From Spirochaetales bacterium (GTDB taxonomy: Bacteria; Spirochaetota; Spirochaetia; SZUA-6; RPPD01), in the NCBI GenBank assembly GCA_016930675.1, contig JAFGGG010000007.1, positions 45,541-109,540 of the forward strand: a DNA stretch of 64,000 nt. The letters are read 5' to 3'. Under the pieces are notes generated by a model. The model was not told where the DNA came from. It searched no databases and saw only the letters and a program-made list of their open reading frames with translations. Below are positions 25,887 to 35,746 of this stretch, piece after piece (the stretch's first letter is position 1; each line of letters begins with the position of its first letter). Position numbers and translations under genes: made by a program.

Positions 25887-26858
25887 ATGAAGAACTGGAT
25901 ACAGACCTTTATACTTTTTCTTATCGCTGCCGCCGTCTTCATTTTTAACAGCAGTACAACCTGCAGCTCCTCCATGCTGGCTTTGGTAACCGATCAAATA
26001 CAGTCTTCATCCTACAGCCCCTATTCGGAAGATGACAGTTTCCTGTATAAAAAAAATTTTCGCAAATCAGGAAAGCAAATTGTGTACGCTTTCAAAAAGG
26101 CCTATCCCCATAAAGTAGAACAGATAGAGTTCCGTAACAACGATTGGGCATTGAAAATCAGCGGAACCTGGTTTCATTACTGCGAAGGACGCCTGCTTCC
26201 CGAAGGGAGTCTTAATCAAAAGTACGAATATACCGCATATCCTTTTTATCGTTATGAAAAAGGCCTGCCTCCCCTGCCCGTCTTTACAGAGCAAGAAAAA
26301 AAACTCATTGAGGCCAAAATCGCAGAGCGCGAGTTTAATCCTCCTCATAGACACCCCGGCATCTATAATGCGCTTTGGAGAATCAGCGATGAGGCTACAG
26401 CCTGGGAACGGGTAAAAAACATCTATTTTTTGGGAAAGAAAACTCAAATACATAGGGAGCTGCTGGAAGAACTGGCCGCGGTGGAAGAAGAAATCATGGA
26501 AAAAGCTAAAACGGATAGTGAATTAAAAGCGTTTATCGCATCAATAGCGGATACAGCGGGTTATACCTGGCGTAAAATCGCCGATACCAATTCCTTAAGC
26601 TGTCATGCTTATGGCATTGCTATAGACATAATCCCTAAAAGAATGTCCAAACTGATAACATACTGGCTTTGGGCCAAGGAGTACCATAAAGAGTGGTACA
26701 GTATACCGTATAAAGATCGTTTCATACCGCCCCTGACCTTTATTGAAGCTTTTGAGCGGCATGGATTTATCTGGGGCGGCAAATGGTTTTATTTCGATAC
26801 CATCCATTTTGAATATAAACCGGAAATATTGATTCTCAATGGTTGGGATTTAGATTAA
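25887..26858 (+). CDS. Exported M15-family peptidase (D-alanyl-D-alanine carboxypeptidase type)
   Basis: 323 residues with an N-terminal signal peptide. The zinc-binding M15 pattern is in the C-terminal third: H in SCHAYGIAIDI, D in the same motif, and H in FDTIHFEYKP. The Trp-rich FIWGGKWFYFDT segment matches VanY/endolysin-like peptidases. The ~190 N-terminal residues are a large insertion of a kind I associate with treponeme M15 proteins. It would trim peptidoglycan stem peptides in the periplasm. Confidence 0.82.
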   Translation: MKNWIQTFILFLIAAAVFIFNSSTTCSSSMLALVTDQIQSSSYSPYSEDDSFLYKKNFRKSGKQIVYAFKKAYPHKVEQIEFRNNDWALKISGTWFHYCEGRLLPEGSLNQKYEYTAYPFYRYEKGLPPLPVFTEQEKKLIEAKIAEREFNPPHRHPGIYNALWRISDEATAWERVKNIYFLGKKTQIHRELLEELAAVEEEIMEKAKTDSELKAFIASIADTAGYTWRKIADTNSLSCHAYGIAIDIIPKRMSKLITYWLWAKEYHKEWYSIPYKDRFIPPLTFIEAFERHGFIWGGKWFYFDTIHFEYKPEILILNGWDLD

Positions 26859-26943
26859 GAAAGCGGATCGCGTGGTTAAACTTTTTAATAAAGTTTGAAA
26901 ATCCAGCGGAATTGCGCTATTATCTGATGAGCCTATGCAATTC

Positions 26944-29900
26944 ATGAAAAAAATATTTTTAATATTTCCCGCGCTGTTTTTTTTATCGTTCTGCGTCCAT
27001 AATCCGCTTAAACATTCCGCAAAAGAATACACAGATATCGGGATGGATTCCTTTCAGGGTCCGAAAGCGTATCCTCTGATCATGGATGAATCCCTGAAAG
27101 AAAAATTTACCGGATTTCCTTCAGAGCACTCATTGATCTGGCATCTGGGCGGGGGGGACAGAAGTATCCAGATTTATGACACTGAGACGGGAATAAAAAG
27201 ATATCTTATATATAATGATCCAAATTCAAAACTGAATAGCGCTTTTGTAATTGACAACCAAAAGAAAATAATGGTCCTGGATTATGTCTTTCCCGGAGGA
27301 AGTATATTTAGAATATACGATTTCTTAAACGACAAAATCATAGACAAGATTCCATATCACGGATTCATCCATTACTTCGGACAAAATAAAATTCTCTACT
27401 GCAGTTTACAGGATATGCCGGAGCAAAAATATGAATGGTTTATAATAAATCCGCTCACGAAAGAAAAGTGGAAAAACGAATTAACAAAGGTGTTGACCAA
27501 AAAACAGATCTTCTTTTACCCGCACTCAACTATCGGTATATATCATGCCAGAACCGTAAACATGAACTTGAAAAAAAGAATTATCATTGGTGAAATAGAA
27601 AATAACGAGAAGGAGCAGCCGGAATTTGTAATAGTATCTTGGGAAGGTGACGGAGAGAAGGTAAGGGTAATGCCCTTTAAAGAGCAGGTTGCAGGTAAAA
27701 GGCAATACATAGATGAAATTGAACTGGCGCCGAACGGGAACTGGATGAAATGGCAGGAACATATAGGGGATTATGAATCGGATAAAATAGCCATTTACCT
27801 GCATCATGTATCCGCTGATTATCCGGAAAGCATTAGTGAGCCGATATTCTGCGGCGTGTTTTCCGAAGACTCAGACGCTACCTTTCTCATTCATCCCGAA
27901 CTTGGGCCGTGCTATTGTATCTACGACTATCCTATTAAAGAAAAGATTTTCATCTATCCTTTAAAAGAACTGGAACAAAAAATAGCCGCAGGAACCATGT
28001 TTGTTCCCAAAGGCATTGATGTAACGCAACTTATGCGGCTGTCAGATAATAATTCCTTATCACTGGCCAGGTACAGCAACAGACTTTGCTTTATAAGCGA
28101 AGGCAAGAGAAAGCTGAATATCTTTGAAGTAACCGATTATGCTAAAATACAAGCATCCGGATACTCATATAACTTTTATAAACCCATAACCGCCTTTTGC
28201 CTGGCGCCTAACGGTGAATACCTGGCTGTTGCTTTTGAGGATAACGAGTTTTCCCTTTATCAAATCAAGGATAATGGTTTGGAAAAATACATACAGTTAA
28301 ATGGATCCGTTAATTTAATCGAGATATCGGATAACAGCGAGTTCATCTATACCGTTAAAACAAATATCATTCAACAATGGGACTGTCATGGCAATTTTAT
28401 CAGGGAATTTAAAGAGCACAACTCGCAGCTATCCGATATCTGCGCTTCCAGAGACATGGCCTTCATCGCCGCTGCGGATACACACAAAAATCTTATAATC
28501 TGGAATCAAAAAGGAGAAAAACTCGGATCTTTAAGGCTTTCTCATGTGTCTCTGAATCTTAAGTTTTCTGATGATGCGGAAAGGCTCATTTGTAATACGG
28601 GTGCTTCGGATCCTGAATACATTGACCTTGGGAATAAGAAAATCCTGCTTGTGGGTTCCTCGGAGGAAAACAACTGGTTCTTTCCTTTATCATCTCCGGA
28701 CAAAGACAAGTTTGTCTCCTATAATAAAGCAGATAATAATTACTATATAAAAGACCTTGATGGAGAGATTACCGCTTACCTTCTTTTCTACCCTTGTATT
28801 GTAACGGAGGATAATTGGAATAAAACAATCGATTCCTGGCTAAAAGCGGAAAGGCTGTCAACTGTTATTAATACCGTTAACGCCGCTGAAATAGCCGGCA
28901 TTATCATCACGAACGACAACAGGATTATTACGGGGCACAAAGACGGCACAATTATTTTCAGAAACAATAAAGGTATCACGGATAAAATCGTTAAAGCACA
29001 TAATGCTGCCGTAAGCATTCTTGCCTTGTCACACCAAGGCGATTATCTGGCATCCAGCGGCTGTTATGATAAAAAGGTTGTGATCTGGAAAAGCAATGGA
29101 GAATATGTGAACAGCCTGGTCGGTTTTTCCGGAGATATCCTGAGACTTAGCTTTAATAAAAAAGATGAGATAATAATCCAATCCTCACACAAGATTGAAA
29201 AAAGACAGATAAGCGGTCAAATTACATTCAGCTACGACACCGACGGGATGATAAAGGCTGTTAATCCGGAAGGAACACACGCTCTTGTGGCAGAGGATGA
29301 GCAAGCCTATCTGATAGATATTTTAAGTCTGAAAAAAACAAATCTGGTTGGGATAGAAAAAGAACAAAAAACTCACTACGATGCAGTAATCGATACAAGC
29401 ATCATGGGAGGGGGAATCTCCGCTCATAATGATATGTTTTTAATCAAGGACAACGCAAAAATAGAGTTGTTTAATCCTGACGGGATAAAGATCAACGAAA
29501 CCAAAACAAATATCAATGTAGATGTTATCTTGGGTTATGTTAGAAGCGCGATTTACTCACCTACAGGAAACATGCTGGCCGCGCTTTTCTATGATACGAG
29601 ACAGGTGGGCAACCTGTACGCGCATTATTTTTCGGTAAAAATAAAATCCGCTGACGGTCGGGACATGTTTGCCTGCTGTCATTATGATCTGGAGCAGAGT
29701 CCCGATCTACTCTATCTGCCGATGTGTTTTTCTTATGCGGCAGACAGGTTGATAACAGCGCATGGTACTGAGATTTTCATCTGGGATCTTACCGGTACTT
29801 TGATCACTTCCATAAATACAATTGTTGATGATGCGAGTCTGCAGGTAAAGATACCGATACACTCCGCCGAACCGACACCTATCCATGAGTATAAACCAAA

Positions 29901-30807
29901 AGAGAATTTCACATCGGTAAACTTTTCATCCAGGCATATTGTAACCGGCGGATCGTCTAAATCCAATCCGGTCAGAGTATTGGATCTTTTCACTTTTAAT
30001 GAAGTGCTAAAACTGGAAACAGCCGGCCTACAGGTTGCGCTCACAAAAGACAGTCGTTACCTTTTTTGCGGGGACGATGAAGGCTTTTTAAGAAAATATG
30101 ATATCGGAACCGGCAAACAAATTTGGGAAACAAGGATATTCACGAAAAAGATCCAGCTTTTGGCTCTTTCCGACAACAACAGGCATGCGGCCGTCTGCAG
30201 AGGCTTTAAGATCAATGAACTGGAAATCGTTATTGTAGACTGCAGTACAGGAAAGATATTGTCGCGTATAACGGATTTTGATATCACACAAGATGATGTT
30301 GATCCATACAGCTTGAAGTTCTCCAAAAATTCAAAGTATCTTGCCTTTGCGGGAATTGAAGACGGGGAAAAACTCTGTGTCTGGGATCTTGACGGGCAAA
30401 AAGTGTATGAGTTCAAACATAAAGGGGATATCCATGATTTTGAGTTTACCTCCGACAACCGTTATCTTATTACGGCTCATCGTCAGGGAAGTAAGTTTTT
30501 AAGCACGGTAACAGTCTGGGACCTTGCGGCAAAAGAAGAGATATGGTCTTACCGTAATATCGACGGAATCATCCAGTGTATAACGGTAACCGCTGACAAT
30601 AGATATATTTTTACCGGTGACTCAGAAGATACAATCCATCAATTCTCTTTTAAATCCGGCAGACTCTTGAACTCCGTACAATACCATACGCATGGAATAT
30701 TGGATATCTTTATAACAGATTATGATAAGCATCTGGTGTCGTATGACAAGTACAACAACATCTATATCTGGAATTTGGCCGATTTTAATAGTGAAAACGA
30801 AAAATAG
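26944..30807 (+). CDS. Giant beta-propeller (WD40-like) lipoprotein
   Basis: 1287 residues from the second ATG (26944); the ATG at 26935 is also possible, and neither has a strong ribosome site. The lipobox is FLSFC near residue 17. The rest has many WD40-like blades, clearest as IIWNQKGEKLGSL, VVIWKSNGEYVNSL, FIWDLTGTLI, CVWDLDGQKV, VWDLAAKEEIW and IYIWNLADF, with GH-type dips such as HNAAVSILALSHQGDYLASSG (in two parts). At least two propellers are likely. It is probably a periplasmic or outer surface scaffold; no catalytic domain is recognisable. Confidence 0.8.
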   Translation: MKKIFLIFPALFFLSFCVHNPLKHSAKEYTDIGMDSFQGPKAYPLIMDESLKEKFTGFPSEHSLIWHLGGGDRSIQIYDTETGIKRYLIYNDPNSKLNSAFVIDNQKKIMVLDYVFPGGSIFRIYDFLNDKIIDKIPYHGFIHYFGQNKILYCSLQDMPEQKYEWFIINPLTKEKWKNELTKVLTKKQIFFYPHSTIGIYHARTVNMNLKKRIIIGEIENNEKEQPEFVIVSWEGDGEKVRVMPFKEQVAGKRQYIDEIELAPNGNWMKWQEHIGDYESDKIAIYLHHVSADYPESISEPIFCGVFSEDSDATFLIHPELGPCYCIYDYPIKEKIFIYPLKELEQKIAAGTMFVPKGIDVTQLMRLSDNNSLSLARYSNRLCFISEGKRKLNIFEVTDYAKIQASGYSYNFYKPITAFCLAPNGEYLAVAFEDNEFSLYQIKDNGLEKYIQLNGSVNLIEISDNSEFIYTVKTNIIQQWDCHGNFIREFKEHNSQLSDICASRDMAFIAAADTHKNLIIWNQKGEKLGSLRLSHVSLNLKFSDDAERLICNTGASDPEYIDLGNKKILLVGSSEENNWFFPLSSPDKDKFVSYNKADNNYYIKDLDGEITAYLLFYPCIVTEDNWNKTIDSWLKAERLSTVINTVNAAEIAGIIITNDNRIITGHKDGTIIFRNNKGITDKIVKAHNAAVSILALSHQGDYLASSGCYDKKVVIWKSNGEYVNSLVGFSGDILRLSFNKKDEIIIQSSHKIEKRQISGQITFSYDTDGMIKAVNPEGTHALVAEDEQAYLIDILSLKKTNLVGIEKEQKTHYDAVIDTSIMGGGISAHNDMFLIKDNAKIELFNPDGIKINETKTNINVDVILGYVRSAIYSPTGNMLAALFYDTRQVGNLYAHYFSVKIKSADGRDMFACCHYDLEQSPDLLYLPMCFSYAADRLITAHGTEIFIWDLTGTLITSINTIVDDASLQVKIPIHSAEPTPIHEYKPKENFTSVNFSSRHIVTGGSSKSNPVRVLDLFTFNEVLKLETAGLQVALTKDSRYLFCGDDEGFLRKYDIGTGKQIWETRIFTKKIQLLALSDNNRHAAVCRGFKINELEIVIVDCSTGKILSRITDFDITQDDVDPYSLKFSKNSKYLAFAGIEDGEKLCVWDLDGQKVYEFKHKGDIHDFEFTSDNRYLITAHRQGSKFLSTVTVWDLAAKEEIWSYRNIDGIIQCITVTADNRYIFTGDSEDTIHQFSFKSGRLLNSVQYHTHGILDIFITDYDKHLVSYDKYNNIYIWNLADFNSENEK

Positions 30808-30811
30808 GTGA

Positions 30812-30896
30812 GGAAATTGCAAAACTCAAAATATATTAAGTTAGCAATTTCCATTTTAGGAGCTTTGTGCAAAAATGTTATTTTTGCACAAAGCTC
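30812..30896. repeat. Two hairpins between convergent genes
   Basis: GGAAATTGC (30812-30820) pairs with GCAATTTCC (30844-30852). Directly after, GAGCTTTGTGCAAAAAT (30860-30876) pairs perfectly with its complement at 30880-30896 around a 3-base loop. No T-run follows the second, so this is a strong structural barrier rather than a standard terminator. It separates the WD40 gene from the alginate lyase remnant. Confidence 0.6.
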
Positions 30897-30937
30897 AGGT
30901 ATATAAAGTTTTCTTAGGTATCTTAACCAGCTTCCAA

Positions 30938-32096
30938 TTAGTCTTTTTTAAACTCTCTCTCCGTTATTAAATTAACATAATGTGTATTATCTTGTTCCAG
31001 CAACCTTTGAGCAGCGCTTTGGAATTCCACATTATCATAAATCTTTGCCGCATAAGCAAGCAGCGGCACAAATGCTTTTTCATCCTCTTCTTTAATTTGG
31101 GTATAAGGCCATTTTTTCGTACCGTTGATATAGGGAACGACAAAAGCCAAAGCATTATAAATACCTTTGCCCTCCTCTGCCTGATAATTCCAGATATCCA
31201 CGCCAACTTTTTCACCGATCCGGGCGGTACGGATAAAGGCATTTAATACATAGAGAGTATAGTGGAAAGAGCGGGTTCGGGCCAGCTCCTGAGGCAGGCT
31301 GCCGTCTGCTTTTATCTGCGCAGTTATCCGTTTTTTTGTTCTCTGCTCCAATATCCGGGCGGCCAGCTCACTATCACCTATAAAAATCGCATACGCAGCT
31401 GTTTGCACATCGTACCAGACACCGTGGTTGTTACCAGCCCCCGCTTCCGCTTATGCTGTTACTGCCGGGACGTATCTGCGCGAAGCTGAGATGAGGATTC
31501 ATTCTGGTCTTTGGATCTAAAAACCAGGTGCGTAATAATACGGCGGCATACTCCAGATAGGTTAGCTTTTCCGTATAATAATAGGCCAGACTCAAAACAC
31601 CGACCGACCGGAAAAGACCGATAAGCGATTTCTTGTCATACACATCGCTGTAACTTTCAGGATTTACCCTGCCGTCCCTTCTGATATACGGCAGTCCGCT
31701 GACTTTAAAAGGATCGGGCCAATAGTAGATACCGAGTGAATAGTAATCGTGTTTATCACCGCCGGGCGGCAGGCCTGTTTTATGCATAACCGAATAGGGA
31801 CCGGACTCAAGAGCTGCATCGGCCTTTTTTATAAGATCGGCTACAGCTAGGGAAATCTGTTCGTCTCCGCTTTGATAGTACTGCTTTAAAATGACAAGCG
31901 TCTCCTTGTCATACATGAGCAATTCAGTTTGAGGACTAAAATCTGCTGGTTGTGTAAAAGTAATTTCAGGGATGTCTGTTTTTACAGACACGGCCTTACA
32001 GCCGGATAAAAATATTAATATCAGATAAAAGAGGAGAGATGATACTTTAGCTATCGCCTTTTGCGTCAATAACATATGGTATGCATATAAACCCAT
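30938..32096 (-). pseudogene. Alginate lyase-family lipoprotein, broken
   Basis: Two pieces of one gene on the minus strand. Piece one (32096-31431) has a lipobox (LSGC) and the family lead (YYWPDPFK..PYIRRDGRVNPES..., NPHLSFAQIRPG) and ends at a stop after SISGSGGW. Piece two (from about 31450 to 30938) starts in another frame with AGNNHGVWYDVQTAAYAIF, the typical NNHGxWYDVQ motif of this pfam. About 50-60 family residues between these motifs are missing and the frame changes, so an internal deletion has killed the gene. The second half is intact to its end. Its original role would be lyase of uronate polysaccharides. Confidence 0.8.
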
Positions 32097-32190
32097 GTAA
32101 AGATATTATTGTTACAACATTTTTAAGTGTACGTATAGTTGTTGTTCTTGACAAACAATCTTACTGATCTATACTTTTTATTATAAAACC

Positions 32191-32820
32191 ATGAAAATAA
32201 AAAAGCTGCTGCATTATTATCTGCGGTCTAAAATAAACATTTTTTTATCTGTTCTTTTCAGTACCGCGATTATCAGCTCAGCCCTCCTTTTGCAGGGCCT
32301 GTTGAAAATACTCATTCCCCCCGGCTGTGTGTTTGTGTACCTTATTACAAGCGGTTTGATTCTTTTTTCCAGACGCGGAGCTCAGGAAATAGTGAATGTC
32401 AAGAATGAGGACCGTACTCGCGATATAACGCAGACCATCACACAGTCTGAAAAAAAGAGAGAACGCATTTCTTTTCTGCGTATCGGTGACAGCGAAGTGA
32501 AAAAGACGATTGAATATTTTTTATTAATATCCGGAAGTTATCTGGAAAAGTGTCGGGAGTTGAAGACCTATTCGCCCGACGCTCATCACGCCATTGATCA
32601 AGTACTCACCATCTGCCAGCTTTACCTCGAAGAGCTTGATGAATCGGCCACGGAAAAACGCTATTCGGTTCATGATAAAGAGGATTTCACAACGTATAAA
32701 CAGGAGACAATAAAAAATCTTAAAGCATTGACCCATACAATCAAGAAGAAGATGACGGAAGATCTGGTGGGACTTTCGCGTCACGAACAGTTCGAAGTCA
32801 TGGAGGAGCTTAAGGAATGA
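32191..32820 (+). CDS. Two-span membrane protein with long cytoplasmic helical tail
   Basis: 209 residues. Residues ~15-60 contain two membrane spans (INIFLSVLFSTAIISSALLLQGLL and IPPGCVFVYLITSGLILF). The remaining ~150 residues are highly charged and helical (KKKRERISFL, LEELDESATEKRYSV..., LKALTHTIKKKM), with a coiled-coil look. This resembles XpaC-type or toxic-anion-resistance relatives only loosely. It is the first gene of the radical SAM operon and overlaps the next gene by ATGA. A role in assembly or recruitment for the tail protein is possible but not shown. Confidence 0.65.
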   Translation: MKIKKLLHYYLRSKINIFLSVLFSTAIISSALLLQGLLKILIPPGCVFVYLITSGLILFSRRGAQEIVNVKNEDRTRDITQTITQSEKKRERISFLRIGDSEVKKTIEYFLLISGSYLEKCRELKTYSPDAHHAIDQVLTICQLYLEELDESATEKRYSVHDKEDFTTYKQETIKNLKALTHTIKKKMTEDLVGLSRHEQFEVMEELKE

Positions 32821-34367
32821 AAAAAAAAGTCCTTAGTCCTATTCTATTGCTATTAATTGTATTTCCGCTTTTTTCACTTGAGGTTAGTCTGGATTCCGTG
32901 GAAATCGATGTGGTGGTATTTCCCAACGGAAAAGCGGCCATCTACTACAGCACTCAATGGACAACCTATGATGGAACCATGAGCGGTTTTTATTTTCAGG
33001 GCGAGGAAGCGGAACCGCATTTCAATCTCAGCTCCTGTTTCGCCGACCTGGCGGACGGAACGCGCGTACCTCTTGAAATAAGCGCCGCAGGTGACAAGAC
33101 CTATGATATTGTTCTTGATGCCGGCAAAAGGTTTTCAGGTACGGCCATGTACTTCTTCAACTACGGTGTGGATTTTGCGGACTACGGATATATCGGCAAA
33201 ACCGAATCCGCTGATTTCGGCGAGCTGTTTTATTTTCACTGGGCGCCTGTGCAGTGGGAGTACGCCATGGAGCACAGAACAGTGCGTATTGTGCTTCCCA
33301 TAGTCGTGGAAGGCAATGAGATTACTAAAGATTTCCTGCAATCAATAAATTTCAGAACCGAACCGTTTGTTAACGAGCAAAACAAAATAGATTATTACAC
33401 CACTCAAGGTGATGACGGAAGTTATTACTTCAGTATTCTTTTTCACCAAGAAAATGTTGGAGTAAAGCAGACACAGGAAATCCAGTTTTATCTGCAACAA
33501 GATGCGATAAGCATTACCGAACTCAAAACCAAACAGTTTCCTCTTATCAGAGACGAGCGCATCTGGTATCTGATCGTATTCGGCGGGATTATCGGGATCG
33601 CCGTCCTCATACTCATATTCAAAAACAGAAGCTTTACTGGTGTGGTGGAGCGCGTTGAAGGCATCCGCTGGGCCGGAGACAACTGGATTCCGCCCAAACT
33701 TATTATAGGCACATACGGGAAAAAGGGTAAAATCGTAAAGGATCTTCACCCCATAGAGGCGGCTCTGCTTTTGGATCTGCCCTTACCGCGCGTTGTGGCC
33801 ATTATGCTTGAAGCTCTTAAACGCCAGGGTATAATCGAGCTTGTGGCGGAGAATCCCCTGCAGATAAAGATTCTTTCCGCAGATAAAGCGGAACATGAAT
33901 ATGAAGAACTTTTTCTCCAGGCGTTTGACACCAAAGGCGGAGTGCTTTCCGGAGTACTATCCGATTTTTTCGAAAAAGTGCTGGCTAAACTCCAGGAAAA
34001 AGTATGGGACTGTGACGCCGAGGCGACCAAAGAGTATTACAGGAAAAAACTTGAGCAGGAGCAGGATGATGACCAGGAATACGCCGTATACTGGTCGTCG
34101 TATCACACCATCTACTATCATGAGCATCATTATGCCAATCTGATACTTCCTCATGAACTCTCAACCAACTATCAGGAGTTCATGTCTTCAGCCTCCTGTT
34201 TCGAAGGTTGTTTTAATCCTCCGGCTTTTGCCTCCGGGGTGGACGCCTGTTATTCAGCGTGTCATAACGCCTGCCATTCCGCCTGCCATTCGGCCTGTCA
34301 TTCCGCCTGCCACTCGGCCTGTCATTCCGCCTGCCACTCGGCCTGTGTCTCAGGAGGTGCGCATTGA
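32817..34367 (+). CDS. DUF2207-like membrane protein with a (C-x-x-A)n C-terminal tail
   Basis: 516 residues. Signal peptide 1-19, extracytoplasmic beta domain to ~245, one span near 250-273 (WYLIVFGGIIGIAVLILIF), then a cytoplasmic part with a winged-helix-like stretch (AALLLDLPLPRVVAIMLEAL) and an acidic region. The last 39 residues are extraordinary: C478 to C510 place nine Cys at every fourth residue as CYSA, CHNA, CHSA x6 and CVS, ending GGAH; CFEGC (461/465) adds two more. The start overlaps the first gene (ATGA) and its stop overlaps the TTG of the radical SAM gene, so both are translationally coupled. I infer the tail is modified by that enzyme; its chemistry is unknown. Confidence 0.8.
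   Translation: MKKKVLSPILLLLIVFPLFSLEVSLDSVEIDVVVFPNGKAAIYYSTQWTTYDGTMSGFYFQGEEAEPHFNLSSCFADLADGTRVPLEISAAGDKTYDIVLDAGKRFSGTAMYFFNYGVDFADYGYIGKTESADFGELFYFHWAPVQWEYAMEHRTVRIVLPIVVEGNEITKDFLQSINFRTEPFVNEQNKIDYYTTQGDDGSYYFSILFHQENVGVKQTQEIQFYLQQDAISITELKTKQFPLIRDERIWYLIVFGGIIGIAVLILIFKNRSFTGVVERVEGIRWAGDNWIPPKLIIGTYGKKGKIVKDLHPIEAALLLDLPLPRVVAIMLEALKRQGIIELVAENPLQIKILSADKAEHEYEELFLQAFDTKGGVLSGVLSDFFEKVLAKLQEKVWDCDAEATKEYYRKKLEQEQDDDQEYAVYWSSYHTIYYHEHHYANLILPHELSTNYQEFMSSASCFEGCFNPPAFASGVDACYSACHNACHSACHSACHSACHSACHSACHSACVSGGAH
34248..34346 (+). repeat. 12-bp tandem repeat encoding the Cys-His-Ser-Ala tail
   Basis: A tract of 12-bp units (tgycaytcsgcc type) encodes CHSA. Neighbouring units alternate at wobble positions (tgc/tgt and cat/cac), giving a partial 24-bp period. 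Slipped-strand pairing would add or lose whole CHSA units in frame. Confidence 0.8.
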
Positions 34368-35674
34368 CGCTGGGCGAGCTTTCCTGGATTGACGGTTTAA
34401 TAAAACGGATTAAAAAATATATCTTCGTGCGCTCGTTTGACCGCGTGCTTATCCTCCCCCCCAATAAAGTATATAAACTTAATCTAACGGGCACTGCTTT
34501 GCTTGAAGCACTGCTAAAGGGAAAAAGCATTACGCGGTTCAGATTTTTAAAGGATAAAACCAAAGCAGAGCAGGTGCACAATTTTTTTTGCGACCTAAAG
34601 GCCTTTTTTCAAGGCTGCCCCGAACTGCCGGAACAACGAAGGGCGGTTGAAAGCACGGCTTACGGTTTTGATTATACCATTCTGCCTATATTGGGTGAAA
34701 TCGCGGTTACGTATCGCTGCAACAATAACTGCTCGTTCTGTTATGTGGGGAACAAACAGACACGGGAAAAACAGGATGCTGAACTCAGGTTGTCGGAGAT
34801 CAAGAAAATAATCCGTATTTTTAAATACAAAGCCCAGATTCCGTTTTTTTCTTTTACAGGGGGCGAGCCTCTGCTTAGAGCCGATCTGGAAAAAATGGTA
34901 CGCTACGCCATCCACTTGGGCTTAAGGGTAAATTTGATCACCAATGGGACACTTATAAGTGAAAAACGGGCACAATCTTTACGGAAAAGCGGCCTTGGCA
35001 CGGCTCAGGTGAGCGTGGAAAGCCCTGAAAGTTCCATACACGATGCGTTAACCGGTAGAGCCGGTTCCTTCAGCCGGACATTGAAAGGCATTCACAACTT
35101 ACAGCAGGCCGGGATTTCGGTTCAGACCAACACCACGGTCAACCAGCAGAACGTCTCTTCTTTGAAGCATCTTCCGCAATTTTTAAAACAGATCGGAATT
35201 ACCCGCTTTTCCATGAATCTCTACATTCCTTCAGGAAAGGATCTTGCCCATGAGGAGTTGTTCTTCGCTTATTCCGCAGTGGCGGACATTATCGAACACA
35301 CAAGAAAGCAGGCCAAAAAGTTGGGACTCACCTTTTACTGGTACTCTCCCCTGCCTCACTGCTACTATAATCCCATTGCCCGCGGGCTGGGCAACAAATC
35401 CTGCGCCGCCATGGACGGTCTGCTCTCGGTCTCTCCTCAAGGCGAGGTGCTGCCCTGCTCCTCGTATCATGAATCCATGGGTAATCTGCTTGATGAAGAC
35501 TTCAAAGATATCTGGTTTTCCAAGCGGGCGCGCTTTTTCAAACACAAACAGTTTGCTCCCTCTGAGTGCTCCGGGTGCGATCAGTTTACCGCCTGTCAAT
35601 CGGCCTGCCCTCTTTATTGGGATTACGCCGGTACCCGGGAACTTAAAAACAAACATTCCTGCGGGGTGTTATAA
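34364..35674 (+). CDS. Radical SAM/SPASM peptide-modification-type enzyme with PqqD-like N-terminus
   Basis: 436 residues starting TTG, six bases after AGGAGG; that site and start overlap the end of the Cys-tail gene. Residues ~10-80 (FDRVLILPPNKVYKLNLTG...ALLEALLKG) look like a PqqD/RRE-type peptide-recognition region. The radical SAM motif CNNNCSFC has C119, C123 and C126. The C-terminus has a SPASM/twitch set (CAAMDG..., VLPCSSYHE, CSGCDQFTACQSAC) for auxiliary Fe-S clusters. Enzymes of this type make thioether, carbon-carbon or other crosslinks in ribosomal peptides. The nearest Cys-rich substrate is the neighbour's tail. Confidence 0.88.
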   Translation: MTLGELSWIDGLIKRIKKYIFVRSFDRVLILPPNKVYKLNLTGTALLEALLKGKSITRFRFLKDKTKAEQVHNFFCDLKAFFQGCPELPEQRRAVESTAYGFDYTILPILGEIAVTYRCNNNCSFCYVGNKQTREKQDAELRLSEIKKIIRIFKYKAQIPFFSFTGGEPLLRADLEKMVRYAIHLGLRVNLITNGTLISEKRAQSLRKSGLGTAQVSVESPESSIHDALTGRAGSFSRTLKGIHNLQQAGISVQTNTTVNQQNVSSLKHLPQFLKQIGITRFSMNLYIPSGKDLAHEELFFAYSAVADIIEHTRKQAKKLGLTFYWYSPLPHCYYNPIARGLGNKSCAAMDGLLSVSPQGEVLPCSSYHESMGNLLDEDFKDIWFSKRARFFKHKQFAPSECSGCDQFTACQSACPLYWDYAGTRELKNKHSCGVL

Positions 35675-35683
35675 GGAGCTGTC

Positions 35684-35746
35684 ATGAAAATTCAATTTTT
35701 GATACCAAAAATTGCTGTTACGGTTTTTAATAGGGAGCTGTCATGA
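35684..35746 (+). CDS. Mini-ORF 1, duplicated start of the next gene
   Basis: 20 codons beginning MKIQFLIPKI and ending at TGA, whose ATGA overlaps the ATG of mini-ORF 2. It has a GGAG ribosome site. It is a product of the 59-bp triplication. Whether it is translated to any purpose, such as coupling translation, is unknown. Confidence 0.45.
   Translation: MKIQFLIPKIAVTVFNRELS

Noticed and set aside
32116..32150. AT-rich stretch before the radical SAM operon as a strong promoter
   Set aside because: TTGACA-like TTGACAA at 32151 is present, but no convincing -10 at proper distance ahead of the ATG; left unlisted.
34213..34581. 122-codon minus-strand frame opposite the CHSA tail
   Set aside because: Repeat-driven shadow (Arg-Pro-Ser-Gly-Arg-Arg-Asn units) of the 12-bp tract; the plus frame has coupling, membrane span and start site.
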